From Naematelia aurantialba (taxonomy: Eukaryota; Basidiomycota; Tremellomycetes; Tremellales; Naemateliaceae): 64,000 bases of DNA. Of the stretch, positions 22,619-34,656 are shown in pieces (position 1 is the stretch's first letter; each line of letters starts with the position of its first letter). The notes below the pieces were generated by a model. The model was not told the DNA's origin. It ran no database searches and saw nothing but the letters and a program-made list of their open reading frames with translations. The stretch lies in contig JAKFAO010000001.1 of the NCBI GenBank assembly GCA_021527695.1, positions 1,364,001 to 1,428,000 of the forward strand, given 5' to 3'. Position numbers and translations under genes: made by a program.

Positions 22619-25600
22619 TCAGTCGTCGAGGTCCCGGCGGCCCCAGCGCTCGACGGCGCGGTCGAACCCCTCCCCCAAGACAGTCTCGCCGACCAGGCCC
22701 GTGACGGAGCGCTGCAGCCGATCCAGGCCAAGCACGACGTGCACGAGCGCGACGTTTGCAGTGGCAAAGACGCTCAGCTGCTCGTCGTGCGCGAGCTCCC
22801 ATGTGAGTGGCCGTCCGAGGTTCTCCAGCGCTTTCTCGTCTTCGATCACCGAGAGGCGGTCGGTGTCGGCACGGCGACGGTCACGGTCGCGGCCGCCTTC
22901 ATCTTCATCTTCACCATCGACATCGATATCGATATCACCATCAACATCGGCATCGACATCGCCATTGCCGTCGACTTCGCCCTCACCCTCGCCTCGATCT
23001 TGATCACGACCTTGGTCCCCATTGCGGTTAGCATCCCCGTAGCCACGTGGACTGCCGGCGGCGGTGGCGACGGACGCCGGTGCAGGCCGTGTGTCGCGCG
23101 GCCGGTACATGGGACGCCGAAGGCGGTGGTACGCTAGTCGCTCAAAGATGGAGATCGTAGGCGGCAGCGGCTGTCCCGTGCGCAGGGACTGGTACACGAT
23201 TGAAAACAGTGCAAGGCAGTCGGCGATCTATGCGCGTCTCGTCAGTACGTCCGTGCGTCCTGCCTTCGCCCAAGCGCATTGTGTGGTTGGAGTGTGTGCG
23301 ATGAGGAGTGTGGCGCGTTGTGAGGATATTGGGAGGGGAGGTGAGGAAATTGGAAGAGGCACGCTTGTGAGGACGATTCAAGCCCAAGGTGGCGCTCGGT
23401 TGACTTGCTGACGAGACATTGCCCAAGAAAAGACCTACAAACGCAGGGTGCATCATGTCGCTCCGCTCGGCCAGCGTCTTGGCCCACGCCGGCTCTAGAC
23501 GCGCATACGCGCCCGATAACAGCGCAAGCGACGCGACGACATGCTGCAACGCCGCAAACAGCTCAGTGTATGCAGCCTTCGGCCAGGGCCCCCTGTATCG
23601 CGTCAGCTCGACACCCCAGTTGATAGTCGACATACTTGAGACCAGGTTCAACTCTGCACACATACATGTCAGTAGGCTCCAGACCGACGTGCGCGACGAA
23701 AGCACGTACGTTGCGAATCCCATTTGTTGCTGGACGCTCTGCATCCGTCCCTAACGTGTCTCAGCAGGCCAGCTATCTGGGATTTGTGAAAAGAGAACCG
23801 CCTCACGATGATCCTCAAAAACTGTGTCCTGTACTTTGCCTGTCTCTCCCGCACGTCCGTTCTCTCCTCCTTGATCGACTTGGCATGCCGCACATCCAGG
23901 GCCCCATCCTCCGCCTCCTCCGCTTCTTCCTCAATGCCCGTCAAGACTCGTCCGTACAGATCACTCGTATCCGCTATTGCTTTTGCAATGTTGAGCCGGA
24001 CGATCTGTCGCGCGGAAAGTGGTTTCGGGAACAGCATCACGATGAAACTGGCTGTGAAACCTGCGCGCGGAATGAGCACTCGCTCTCAATCTATAGATCT
24101 CTTCGGCGGTTGGGCAGGAGGTCTGATGAAGCCTGCGGCGTGGGTCGCGCACACAGGGGACGGGTCAAGAGAGGACAGCGAGGATCGAAACGCAGATGCT
24201 CACCAATGATGACCAAAAGAGCTCGACGTCCAGCAAGGCCCGCACCGGAACCTTGATTGGCAGTCTGATAAACATGTTCATCCACCCAACTGTAGCCCAC
24301 GACAAACTGTCCAGTCGGCTTTGATCCCAACAGGGAACAACCGGCTCACCACAATGGTCACGCTCGTCATCAACCAAAACACCATTATAGGCATGGGCGT
24401 GATGAGACGCAGGTACAAGGCCGGGGCCACAAAGACCATCTAGCCCAGCGATGAGCTTGCGATTCTCCAAGGCTCAACCTGTATAATAGGGTATCTACTC
24501 ACTGTCGAAGCAGCGATGCCATATGGATTGCCTGGACCGTGTCCTGCCCCAACGTACCACGCCACCATACCGATGACGAGCCCAGCACACGTACCGGCCT
24601 TGAACACGTTAGTCGCTTAGTCTCGTGTCGTCCACCAGAGGTCCGTCTCACCATCCGAAGAGCAAAGGAAGCAATCTGTTCTCCTGTAAACACGCCCAAT
24701 CCAGTCTGCGACTAATCACCCATCAGTACTGGTCTCCAGTACCCTACCAAGCGGCGTATCAGATGTAGTGGTAGAAAACGCACCATGATGAGTGCCCAAA
24801 GACCTCTGTTGGTATACCTGTCGAAGAGATAAGTGCGCGTGCATTTTGATATAGAAGAGACGCTCACACAAAGTATGCCGAGCTGTGGCACACCTGCGGG
24901 ATCCACAGAGCAATCGAAACCAGCCCATACTTGAGGGCGAAAATCCCGCTAGTCGAACTGATCACCCTCCAGGCCGCATGCAAGCCCCGCCCAAACTTCT
25001 GCACACCGTTTCGAGGATCGCCTGCATCTGGATCTTTGGCTACGAATACTCATCAGCCCTGCCTGATTTCGGTTAACAGATGAAGAACGCCGTACCGTAA
25101 GTGCGGACTCGCTTCCTATTCGTTTCTTTCACAAGCGTTGCGGAGCTGTCATCAAACGCGACATCGTCGCCATCGCTTTCATGCCCATTCACATCCTTCA
25201 CGCCCATGTCCAGTGGGTTGCCGCTGGCAGTCTTGTCGTTGGCAGAACGCAACAACATTTTCGCAAACGCCGTGGGGAACTGAAACTTCGCTTTCGGCGT
25301 AGCTTCTTCGAATCGCAGCAGGATCTCACAAAGTTCGATCAGGACCGCACTGAAGCTGACCAGCGTTGAAGTGAATACATAACAGCGGAATAATTCGCGT
25401 GTGGCGAAACGCATCGTCTTGAGGTGAGAAGAGCGGAGTTGTCCATCTTCATCGAATGCAGAGCGGTACGGGCCAAGCAAGATGAAATGCTTCTCCTCCC
25501 TGAACTCCCGCAATGCTGTGCGCAGGTTCTCAAGGCCTGCTTGTCGATCCTGTAATGAACCGGACGGAGAACCGCGCCACCGAGTATGGTTCATTTCCTG

Positions 25601-26943
25601 TAGCCATGCTATTGCACCGTCGAGTGACTTGTTGGCAGCTGCCCGCAGATCCGAGGTACATTCGGCGAGAATGGGGAGCAGCTCGTCCATAGACGTGCCT
25701 GGATGTGTGTACTTTTCCATATCTCTCCATACATTCTTCGCGTGCTCCATGGGTCGTGCGCTGGGCTCGTCGCTTCGTTTCCTGATCATCTCCATACGTT
25801 CATCTTGCAGCATCTGACACTCATCAGTATGGGAGCATGTGGTGAGATCTCGGAATCGAGTACGCACGGCAAACGAAGCCAGGGCGAAGCCTTTGGCGCC
25901 GAGCTCCTTCGCCTTCTCATACACCATTGCCAAGTCCCCAGGACCGAGCTGCCCATGACTGATCTCAAGCTGCAACATCCCCACTTGTCCCTTGATCTCG
26001 TTCGTCGCGCCGACGTGCGCCGACCGGAGTCCATACCCCTGCTTTGAAAGTGCGGCCCACCTGGTATCGTCTGACGGCCTTAGAGCGACGACTTCGTCTT
26101 GGAGCTTCAACAGGGCCTTGGTTGTGGAGAGCATCTTGTCGACGATACTCTGTGTGACGAGGGCGTTCATCGTCTGAGGGAAAAGGAGGACGATCGAGGC
26201 CAGTGCAATTGCCATGAAACATGATGCGGGGATCAAGAGTTGACGCTGGTGAAATCAGCTTAGATAGGCGAGAAGTATTGCAGACTCACCGCAAGAGCAT
26301 ACTCCTCGATGGGAAAGAGGGGTCCAAAACTGCACATGAGGTCCAAAATGATGGTTCCAAACACACAAGCGAGGGTAAGTCTGGGCTTGGAAGCACGTAT
26401 GAATCCAAACGTATAGGCGCCAATGAAGAAGAAAATGCCGTATACCGCGCTGGAAGCGGGATCGAGAAACGCCCCTTCAAAGATGGACTGCTGATACTGC
26501 GCATCGATATTGGCGTCTTGGTTGTACCCCGCTTCAACAGTCTGCACCTGCCGAGCCAGCAGGACCTGACTCCGTGCACGCAAGGCCGCTGCCATGGCTG
26601 CACAACCCCATGCCCAGCCAGTGCAGAGGCCGATACCCATAGTGAGGAGGGCAAAGATGTAGAGCGATACGGGCATGTAGGGAGGAAGCATCTGGCTCAT
26701 GATGAGGCCGAAGAATGCAGCCTGACCTAGCACATTCAACGAAGGGTTGGCCAGCATGAGGACCAGAGCACCAAAGGTCGCAACCAGGCATCGGATATAG
26801 TTCTTCCACGCTCGTCGGGATTTGAGGCTCTTTTGAAGCCATACCGGGAGCTTCGCCCATAGCCTGTTGCCCTTTACCGCCTCGTCAGCCGCGTTGACCG
26901 ATGCCTTGTCGCCTGCAGGCTGATCCTTCTTGCCGCGAGCCAT
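22619..26943 (-). CDS. Bre4-like multi-pass membrane protein (ArAE/FUSC family, putative ER transporter)
   Basis: The start is the ATG at 26943 (MARGKKDQPAGD), and the stop is the TGA at 22621-22619. Exon 1 contains the N-terminal membrane block (NYIRCLVATFGALVLMLANP; YAL-ending helices to about 26290). A long cytosolic segment follows (26236-25080), with ERMEMIRKRSDEPSAR and ELCEILLRFEEATPKAKF. The second membrane block (about 25000-24170) contains GLVSIALWIPQVCHSSAY, the family hallmark GHGPGNPYGIAA, and APALYLRLITPMPIMVFWLM. The C-terminus is a cytosolic helical region with an Asp-rich repeat (GAC/GAT codons, about 22880-22990). The order of two membrane blocks around cytosolic domains matches fungal ArAE_2_N plus ArAE_2 proteins such as yeast Bre4. 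Substrate and function are unknown in the family, and brefeldin A sensitivity is the yeast phenotype. Confidence 0.85.
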
Positions 26944-27350
26944 GGTGACTGAGGATATCTACGGTGTCGCAGGTGAGACTGGAGTCTTTAACCAAGTCTT
27001 CCTTCCGCCAGTGCTTCTGTGTTCGCTTGTATTGACACACTAACAACAAGTGTGGGGACTGCGCCTTGCGTCATTAATCGCCGCGGCCAAAATTGTGATA
27101 AAAAAGGTCCCGTTACAGGTGGGTGACACCCCAACCACGTGGACCCACGCCTTCGCTCCCCTTGCGGAAAACCCGAGAGTTGCCCCGTCGGGGGAGGACC
27201 AGCACGGGCATGTTTGCCGCTCAGGCTGTGTTAACATTTGGACTCGTCCGATTGCGTTTGCTTGAAAGGTGTATAAAGCCTCCTTCCTTCCTTTGCAAGG
27301 CCGATTCGACCTCTTGGTGAAGTTCTGTTGGACATTCTTCTAGATAGATC
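26944..27350. promoter_or_regulatory. Divergent promoter region of the Bre4-like and RTA1 genes
   Basis: 407 bp separate two outward-facing start codons. The right half carries a TATAAA box (listed separately) and a CT-rich stretch (CCTTCCTTCC) ahead of the RTA1 start. No TATA was noticed for the Bre4-like side. Confidence 0.6.
27272..27277 (+). promoter_or_regulatory. TATA box of the RTA1 gene
   Basis: TATAAA in GGTGTATAAAGCCTCC lies 74 bp before the ATG at 27351, with a pyrimidine-rich initiator-like region between them. This is a strong fungal core-promoter arrangement and suggests an inducible gene. Confidence 0.65.
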
Positions 27351-28720
27351 ATGACAAGACACACGCAACTCGCTCTGGTCGCGCTGGCTCTGGCGCTGGT
27401 TCCTCTGACCGCGACAGCGCGTGATCGTGTCTGCCCTACAGATCCTTATGTGCGTTCATGTGCCGATTGCTGTGCTGTACTGTGCTGACATCCATTAGGC
27501 TGATCCATCGGCGGACACGTATGTCCCTCCTCCCCATCCTTACCAATTCCCGGTTGATTGAAGAATAGCTGTAACCCATTGCGTTACGTGCCAGACAAGG
27601 CCGTCAATATCGTTGCCGCCGTCTTGTATTTCCTAACAGCTGCAGGCTTGACCTATCGTGAGCTCCTATCCCAATGAGCGGCTTGTGTCGCTGACGATGA
27701 CGCAGGCCAGATACGCCAGCCGGCCAACTACTTTCTATGTCTTGTCATTGGAGCGTGGTGCGAGGGAATTGGACTGGCAATCCGTCTAGGTCTCAGGAGC
27801 AACCTGCACAGCAATGGACTGTACATCGCAATGTACCTGTTTGTAGTGCTCTCGGTTAGTGCCCTCCCCATCCCGCGTCGTACGTGAAGGCTGATCTTGC
27901 TAGCCATGTGCATTCCTTGCAGGCGACTACATTCTTCTTGGGCGACTCGTGACTCATCTCGAGGGTGATTACTATCTTCGCCCCTTCAGGCCTCGCCTCA
28001 TCAGCTGGATATTCATCATCTCCGATGGTAGGTCGACTATTATCCGTCGTTCTCACATTTGGATGGGAGCTGACATGCACTAGTGATCACCTTCTTCATC
28101 CAGGCTGCAGGAGGTGGGCTGTCGATTTCCGACAACATCAAAATCGCAGAAGCGGGTGGCAATATCTTCTTGGCTGGTATCGCTGCACAAATGGCGAGCT
28201 TCATCCTCTTCACTGCTCTTTGGGCCGTCTTCGCTCTCCGCATGTACGTCTCCTTGTCCACTCTAGTCTGCGTGCAGTAACGAAGGCTGATGGCGCTCAG
28301 ACAAAGGGGCGATCGAGCATTGTGGGATCTGAGGTGGTGGAGACCGCTGCACTACGCCATGGGGTTCACCTGTATCTGCTTTGTCATCCGAAGTATTTAC
28401 CGTACTGTCGAGCTGTCGCAAGGGTACGTTCCGCTGGCCTGTCACCCATCCCTGCCCACAGAGCACAGCTTACAGCCATTAGTTACGTCGGCTTCCTCGC
28501 CACACACGAAAGATACTTCCTTGGCCTGGATACCCTTCCCTTATGGCTCGGAATCAACACCTACGTCGTCTTTTGGCCAGGAGCGTTCCTAACTCCCGAA
28601 CACAAGGTCAACAGAGCGGCTGTCGTGGGACCGGGGCAAGAAGTGGACACCGAAATGACTGACACAGCCGTGCAGACCCGCCGCGGATCCAAAGAAGGCG
28701 ATGGCATCGTCGCTCCCTAA
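27351..28720 (+). CDS. RTA1-family membrane protein (lipid-translocating exporter/resistance type)
   Basis: The start is the ATG at 27351 (MTRHTQLALVALALALVPL), which reads as a signal peptide or first helix. Exon 1 ends at 27449, exon 2 is only 20 nt (27499-27518) and exon 3 begins at 27569 (CNPLRYVPDKAVNIVAAVLY). RTA1 hallmarks follow: RQIRQPANYFLCLVIGAWCEGIGLAIR, APCAFLAGDYILLGRL-like text around 27900 and FIISDVITFFIQAAGGGLS across an intron near 28080. Further downstream are GFTCICFVIRSIYRTVELSQG and GINTYVVFWPGAFLTPEH. Seven membrane helices are expected. The tail is polar and ends GSKEGDGIVAP. Fungal relatives (Rta1, Rsb1) give resistance to aminocholesterol drugs or export sphingoid bases. 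The exact substrate cannot be told from sequence. Confidence 0.9.
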
Positions 28721-29366
28721 TTGTGATGAACAGCTCGTCGTCGTGGACAACTTCTTAGTCTCTTAGCATGTGCCGCGTTAGAGGATAGATATATCAATAT
28801 TCTTTATATCATGTATGAATTCAACCAGCACCTTCGCTCGGAATTGGTCCAGCTTCTGTCTCGTCAGCTCTGGAAAACAACCCGAGCATGAGAGATGCCG
28901 GATGTTCCCGCCCAAAGAATATGTCTGCTCAATTGGGAGACTCTGATCACCATATAGGACATGTTTTCCGACAAATGTTCATCTTCGGCCACAGGATCGT
29001 GGAAACGCCGCATCCCGTCAGCTCTGCGCAGCTAAGCACGATACCGCCTAGTCAGTAGGAAGGTGGGGGACCACTTCCGAATCCTGGGTGCTGAAGTTTT
29101 TGCCCGTGGCTCATGCTTCTCGAGGCAGAGTAGATACTGCCATATTGTCCACCGTCGAGCACCGCGCCCAGCATTATTTCAGACCAAAAGGATTCATCAG
29201 ACGAGTGGCGAAAATCAAAAGTCAAAGTACAAAGTGATTGGTCGAATAAAGACTCGCCGTCGTCACGCGTTTAGGAGTTGCTCGTTTCAACTGGCAGTTG
29301 AACTTTTGCTTTTGCAGTTCCAACTGTCTCGTTCACCGTATTCCATAAGCCAAGCATACGAGCGCG
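28721..29366 (+). other. Intergenic: RTA1 3' flank and CSE1 promoter
   Basis: AT-richer sequence follows the RTA1 stop (28790-28815, TATATCAATATTC...), likely its polyadenylation region. The last 150 bp upstream of CSE1 contain no clear TATA box. No coding segment with family resemblance was seen. Confidence 0.5.
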
Positions 29367-32300
29367 ATGCAGGCGACTCCCGAAACCCTCTCTGTCCTCT
29401 CCACCACCCTCACATCGACCGTTTCGCCAGACTCGTCCGTTCGCCGCACGGCTGAAGAACACCTGCGACTGGGCGAAGCTCAGCCCGGTTTTCTGTTACT
29501 GGTTTTGGAGCTCGTGAAGAGCAATCAGGTGGATAGTGTTGTACGACAAGCTGGGGGCGTGTACTTTAAGAATGCAGTCAAGAGATTATGGGCCGGCGAT
29601 GAGGTGAGCTCGTCACCCACTACAGCAGGCTAGCTGTTTGTGTTTGACATCAGGGGTCTAAGAGCGCCAGGGATAGTGGGTGGAGGGTGGGGGTTGGGGC
29701 AGGCATTGTCGCAGAAGGATGGGTTCGGGTCCTGACAGTTTTCAGGAGGTTCAGATCAGCGACGCAGACAAAGAGGCGATCAAGGCGCAGCTGGTTCCTA
29801 TCATGATCGCACTGGGAACACCACAAACAGCACGGTTGCAAGCGCAGATCGGGGAAGGCCTGGCGACTGTCGCATCGAAGGATTTTCCCGATAGATGGGA
29901 GGGTTTGGTAGATGTACGTTTAACTCTTTGTCGCTGAGATCTCGAGTGGCAGGCACTGACGATCCATGCAGGAGCTGGTGGGCAGTCTGTCAAAGGACAA
30001 TTTCGTCATCAACAACGGCGTCCTCACCACCGCACATAGCATCTTCAAGCGGTCCGTGCATGTGATGATACCGTTGGTGGTCGTACTTATACAGCTCATA
30101 GGTATCGTTACGAGTCTCGGACCAACGCACTCTACTCTGAAATCAACTTTGTTCTCTCGCGGTTCTGCCAGCCCTTCTTCGGGCTGTTCGAGCACGTCGA
30201 TATCCTCATCTCCAAGAGCAGTGGCGCCGATATCCCAGTGCTGGCACAAGCGCTGCTCCTCCTCATTCAACTCTTCCACGACTTGTCAGCACAGGACCTC
30301 CCTCCATTCTTCGAGGACCACCTCGAGGACTTTATGGGCCAGCCCGCCGTGGGCAACGAGGGCAAGGGGTGGCTGAAGAAGTATCTGAGCTGGGAACGGG
30401 ACGAGCTCAAAGGCGATGTCAGCTTCCGTACTCGTGTCTTGTGGAAAGCAAGCTGACGACGCAGGACGACGACGAGACACCCGGACCGTTGCAGAAGATT
30501 CGCGCGTCGATCTGCGAGATTGCCGAGCTGTACGCGCTGAAATACTCGGACGCCTTCCCTCAATTAGGAAGCTTCGTCAACAGCGTCTGGACTATGCTTA
30601 CCACAATCGGCCAAGGGACACGGGATGATGTAGTCAGTCACCTGCTCCAGCCCCAGCCTTACCAGCCAGCTGACCCTGGGGCAGCTCGTGGCAAAGGCGC
30701 TGAAATTCCTGTCGGTCGTGGTGAAGATGGGGAATCATCGGGACATGTTCTCGGCAGAAGAGACGCTGCGGGCGTTCTGCGAGAAGATCATCCTGCCAAA
30801 TATGAGCATACGGCGTGAGCTCCACACGGCGCAGAGCAGTCCAAGCTGACAAAGGCAGAGCACGAAGAGGAGATGTTCGAGGATGACCCGGCAGAATACA
30901 TTCGGAGAGATCTGGATCCCTCACCTGGTTGGCCCTCCATCTCTCAAAGTGGGACACGGAGCTGACAGCATGCAGAAAGCGATACTCGGCGGCAAGCTGC
31001 AACCGAGTTTACGCGGGCACTGATGGAGAATTTCGAACCGCAAGTCACTGCCATCATCCAGCAGTACATTGCGGCTTTCCTGCAGGTGAGCGGACGGCCT
31101 GAACAGGCAGCTTTGGATGCTGAAGCCCGCCCTACAGGACTATGCCTCAAATCCTGCAGAAAAGTGGAAATCGAAAGATACCGCCATCTATCTCCTCACC
31201 TCCATCGCCTCTCGGGGCTCGACGCAACATGTGAGACCTTGGGTGTTGCTGGAATCCAGGCTTATATCTTAGCTCGGCGTCACATCCACAAATGTCATGG
31301 TCAATGTCGTCGACTTTTTCGGCGACAACGTCTTTGCCGACCTGCAGGCGGCGCCGGGTAGCGTCAACCCCATCCTCACGGTTGATGCGATTAAATTCCT
31401 GTATACCTTCCGCAATCAGGTCGGCTGTCCTTCACGCGCAAGAGGAACCAGCTGACGCGGCACGGCAGCTTACGAAAGAGCAACTGCTCTCGGTTCTGCC
31501 CTTACTCGTACAACACCTCAACTCGTCAAATTATGTCATCTACTCTTACGCCGCTGTCACGATTGAACGAATCCTATTCATCAAAGTTGAACGACAATCC
31601 ATGTGGGTCTCCCGTGCCGCAATGTCTTGGCTGACCCGTCTGCCAGGTTCTCGCAGGCTGATGTTCGGCCTTTCGCGGAGAGCGTTCTCATGGCACTCTT
31701 CAACAACATTGCCCAAGGAGGCACCCCGGAGAAGATTGCGGAAAACGACATTCTCATGAAATGTTCGCAGTCATGCCCATCAGGAGACGCATAGCTGATT
31801 CTGGCAGGTGGCATGCGGGTGATCATCACTGCTCGGCAATCCCTTACCCCCGTGTACGAATCTGTCTTGAACCGCCTCGTCGGCATTCTGGGAGAAATCA
31901 GCAAGAACCCTAGTAATCCGAAATTCAACCAGTACTGCTTCGAGAGTCTCTCAGCGCTGATACGGTGAGCTCTCCAAATCGGAGCACGGAGGTTGACGCT
32001 CACGCTGTACAGCTTTGTCTGCGAGGGCACACCGGCAGCCCTTCCGACTTTTGAGAATGCCCTCTTTGGTCCAGCACAGATTATCCTCACCCAAGACGTT
32101 GCAGGTGTGTTCTCGCGCGGGCCGTTGAGAGTTGGCATACAAGCTGACGAGACCAGAGTTCATCCCATATATCTTCCAGATCCTCGCCCAGCTTCTCGAA
32201 CTGCACCCCGCTACCGAGCTTACACCGGAATACCAGGCGCTTCTCGGACCGTTGCTTTCTGCCGCGCTTTGGGAACAGCGCGGCAACATCCCGGCCCTCG

Positions 32301-33688
32301 TGCGGCTGTGGAAGGGCCTGTTGATGCGCGGTGCATCGTTGATCGCCTCTCAGAACCAGGTCCAGGGGCTGCTGGGAATTTTCCAGCGTTTGGTCGGCAG
32401 CAAGGTCAACGATATCTACGCCTTTGAGCTCGTGCAAGCTCTTTACGAATTCATGCCCTTGTGAGTGAGATTGCAAAGTGATTTCAGATGGACCTCACGC
32501 GACCAGAGACGTTATGCGTCCGTTTGGAAACTCGATATTCATGCTACTCCTCACGCGTCTGCAGGCAAAGCCATCAGCGCAGTTCAGTCAGGCATTCGTG
32601 AACTTTATCAGCATCCTCTGCGCCCTGGACGCTGTCGGTCCAGACTATGTCATCTCGACTCTGGACAGCATTCAGCCTGGGTGAGTTGTAGCGTGTCGTT
32701 CGCAAGTATGTGGGTTGACGGAGAAGATTGTTTGCCAACTTGCACAAGAACGTCGTTCTGGCCAATACGCAAAAGACGCCAGCACGCTATCGCAAGCTCG
32801 TCGCTGTTGGTCTCACCAAGCTGCTGACCCGCTCGGAGCTGATCACCTCGCCCTCGCACTCTGGCTCTGGGTGAGTGCTTGAGTACTTTGATATCCGGCC
32901 TTGCGCGGCCACACTCCCTGCAATGACCCTGCGCCCCCCCCCCCCCCCCCCCCTCTCCCCCTCGCTCCCTCCTGGCAATGACCTGCAATGCAATGACCTG
33001 CCATGACCTACCTGCAACGACGCTGCAATGACGTGCAATTGCCTCGGTCACTAATGCCTCGCAGGACATCAAGCCTACTCGCCCTCGCCGACCTTCTCGG
33101 GCTCCCGCAAGATCTCACATGGCAGAACGGGACGGAAGACCTATCGTCGTTGGATCCAGAGGAAACAGGGTTCCAGAGCTCGTTCTCCAAGCTCGGGGCG
33201 AGCGAGAAATCAGTGCATGATCCCGTTGGGAATGTGGTGGACGAAAAGGCGTTTGCGAGCGAGCAGCTTGCCAAGCGCAGTATGGAGAAACCGGGACTGG
33301 TAAGTGCTTTGAGTGTCTGATCATCCGGGCACGCGGGTGTCGGGTTTTTTCTTTTCCTTTTCTTTTTTTCCTTCTCTTCTCTATTCCCGTCTCTGATTTT
33401 TTCTTTCCCGTTCTTCCGTCACTTCTCTTCCTTCACTTGTCTTTCTGCAAGGCTCTTCCTTCTCATCTCGTTCTGCTCTGCTCTTCCTTCTCTGTCTTCT
33501 CTCCTCTTTCTGCTCTGCTCTTCCTTGCTCTATTCTGCGCATTCGCGCTTATGCGCTGCGACCTGACAAGCTCCTAGATATCCAGCTGGGCGAGCGAGGC
33601 TGCTGCCTGGCAAGAGAAGGAAGGGGAGAGGCAGTCGATCAAGGAGTTCATACAGTACATGACGGCAAATGGGCGACAACTCCATTGA
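29367..33688 (+). CDS. CSE1: Exportin-2 (importin-alpha re-exporter Cse1/CAS)
   Basis: The start is the ATG at 29367 (MQATPETLSVLSTTL), and the stop is the TGA at 33686-33688. Exon 1 carries the importin-beta N-terminal fold (VRRTAEEHLRLGEAQPGFL; QAGGVYFKNAVKRLW). Later exons give the Cse1-specific series LQAQIGEGLATVASKDFPDRW, ELVGSLSKDNFVINNGVL and AHSIFKR. Further on come LVQHLNSSNYVIYSYAAV, PIYESVLNRLVGIL-like text near 31850, FIPYIFQILAQLLEL (about 32160), WEQRGNIPALVRLWKGLL (about 32270) and FVNFISILCALDAVGPDYV. The end is SWASEAAAWQ with the QYMTANGRQLH tail. Cse1 binds importin-alpha with Ran-GTP and returns it to the cytoplasm. Some 15 short introns interrupt the gene. Two are unusual: one holds a 20-C homopolymer, and the last (33300-33577) is 278 nt and strongly pyrimidine-rich. 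Confidence 0.93.
32934..32953 (+). repeat. Homopolymer of 20 C in a CSE1 intron
   Basis: Twenty consecutive C residues lie inside the intron at about 32871-33064. They are followed by CTCTCCCCCTCGC and then several CAATGACCTG-like repeats up to about 33035. The true length may differ from the assembled length. Confidence 0.85.
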
Positions 33689-34656
33689 CAAACCATGCAT
33701 TGTCTCCGTCTTCGTCTAGGATTCTTCTATCAACACGCCGATGTCTAACAGGCAAACAATGTTCAAAACCAAGCGTTGGGTGGTTATTCAACACTAGCCA
33801 TTGGGTGGCTTATTCAACTTTGTCAAAACCAGACGTTGGGTGGCCAGAGCAGGGCATGACCTACCATCAAGCATCTACGCCAGAGCGTGGCCGTCCGCGT
33901 TCGCCTGCATTGGTCCTTGCAGCCGGGGCTGCCTGAGCTTCGTAAGTATGCGATCTTGCACCGCGTGAGAGTCGAGTAATTACTGAGCAACTGGCTCGGT
34001 GGGTGGGGGAGTGTAAGGTTGGCCCATGGGGCCGGCTGCGGAGAAGAAGGACCCACAAAATATCCCGTGGTGCTGGTGATCATATCCGGGAGGGATGTTC
34101 ATGGTGTTATGGACTTCCTGTTCGATGAACACAGAGCTCGGACTATCCCTCTCACCTCGCCGTCGCTACAACAATGTTTCTTTAGGGCGCCTACGAAGCC
34201 CGAAGCTCCGAGGAATCCGAAGAGCCATTCCCATATGGACGGAAATGGGCATCTCGAAAGGAGGGTATCGGTTGTCGTTTGAGAGACCGATAGCTGCTGA
34301 CTCTCAGCGTACCATCACAGAGCATTCCCTGTCGAAAGTCGGGCTCACTGGTCTCCAAGTTGAGTTTCTCGTTCATCTTGAAAGAAGACAAGAGATAGAA
34401 GATGATTACGTGTTGAGCAAGTATGCATCGTCAGGTAGCGAGGGAAGCAAAGAAAGAGAGAAAGCAGACAATATAAGCGTGAGGTGTCTCCGGCCACCAC
34501 CAACTGGACTGGCGCGTGCCGGGATGGAATGACGCCGTGTTTCAGCTTGAAACCCGAAACCCGGCCCGGGGGCCAGGAGGGGGGGCACAAGCGACGCGCC
34601 GCGTCATGACTGCAAACATCCCTCATTCTCCCCTTGTGGCCTGGCCTACATGACAA
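33689..34656 (+). other. Intergenic between CSE1 and the MUG113-like gene
   Basis: This stretch includes three imperfect direct repeats of CAAAACCA(A/G)(G/A)CGTTGGGTGG/ATTCAAC type at about 33750-33845. Otherwise it is plain spacer, with no conserved coding segment on either strand. Confidence 0.5.

Noticed and set aside
22448..23137. Plus-strand frame with Ile/Asp repeats opposite the Bre4-like C-terminus
   Set aside because: It is antisense to an Asp-rich coding repeat on the minus strand, where the gene is continuous to its stop at 22619.
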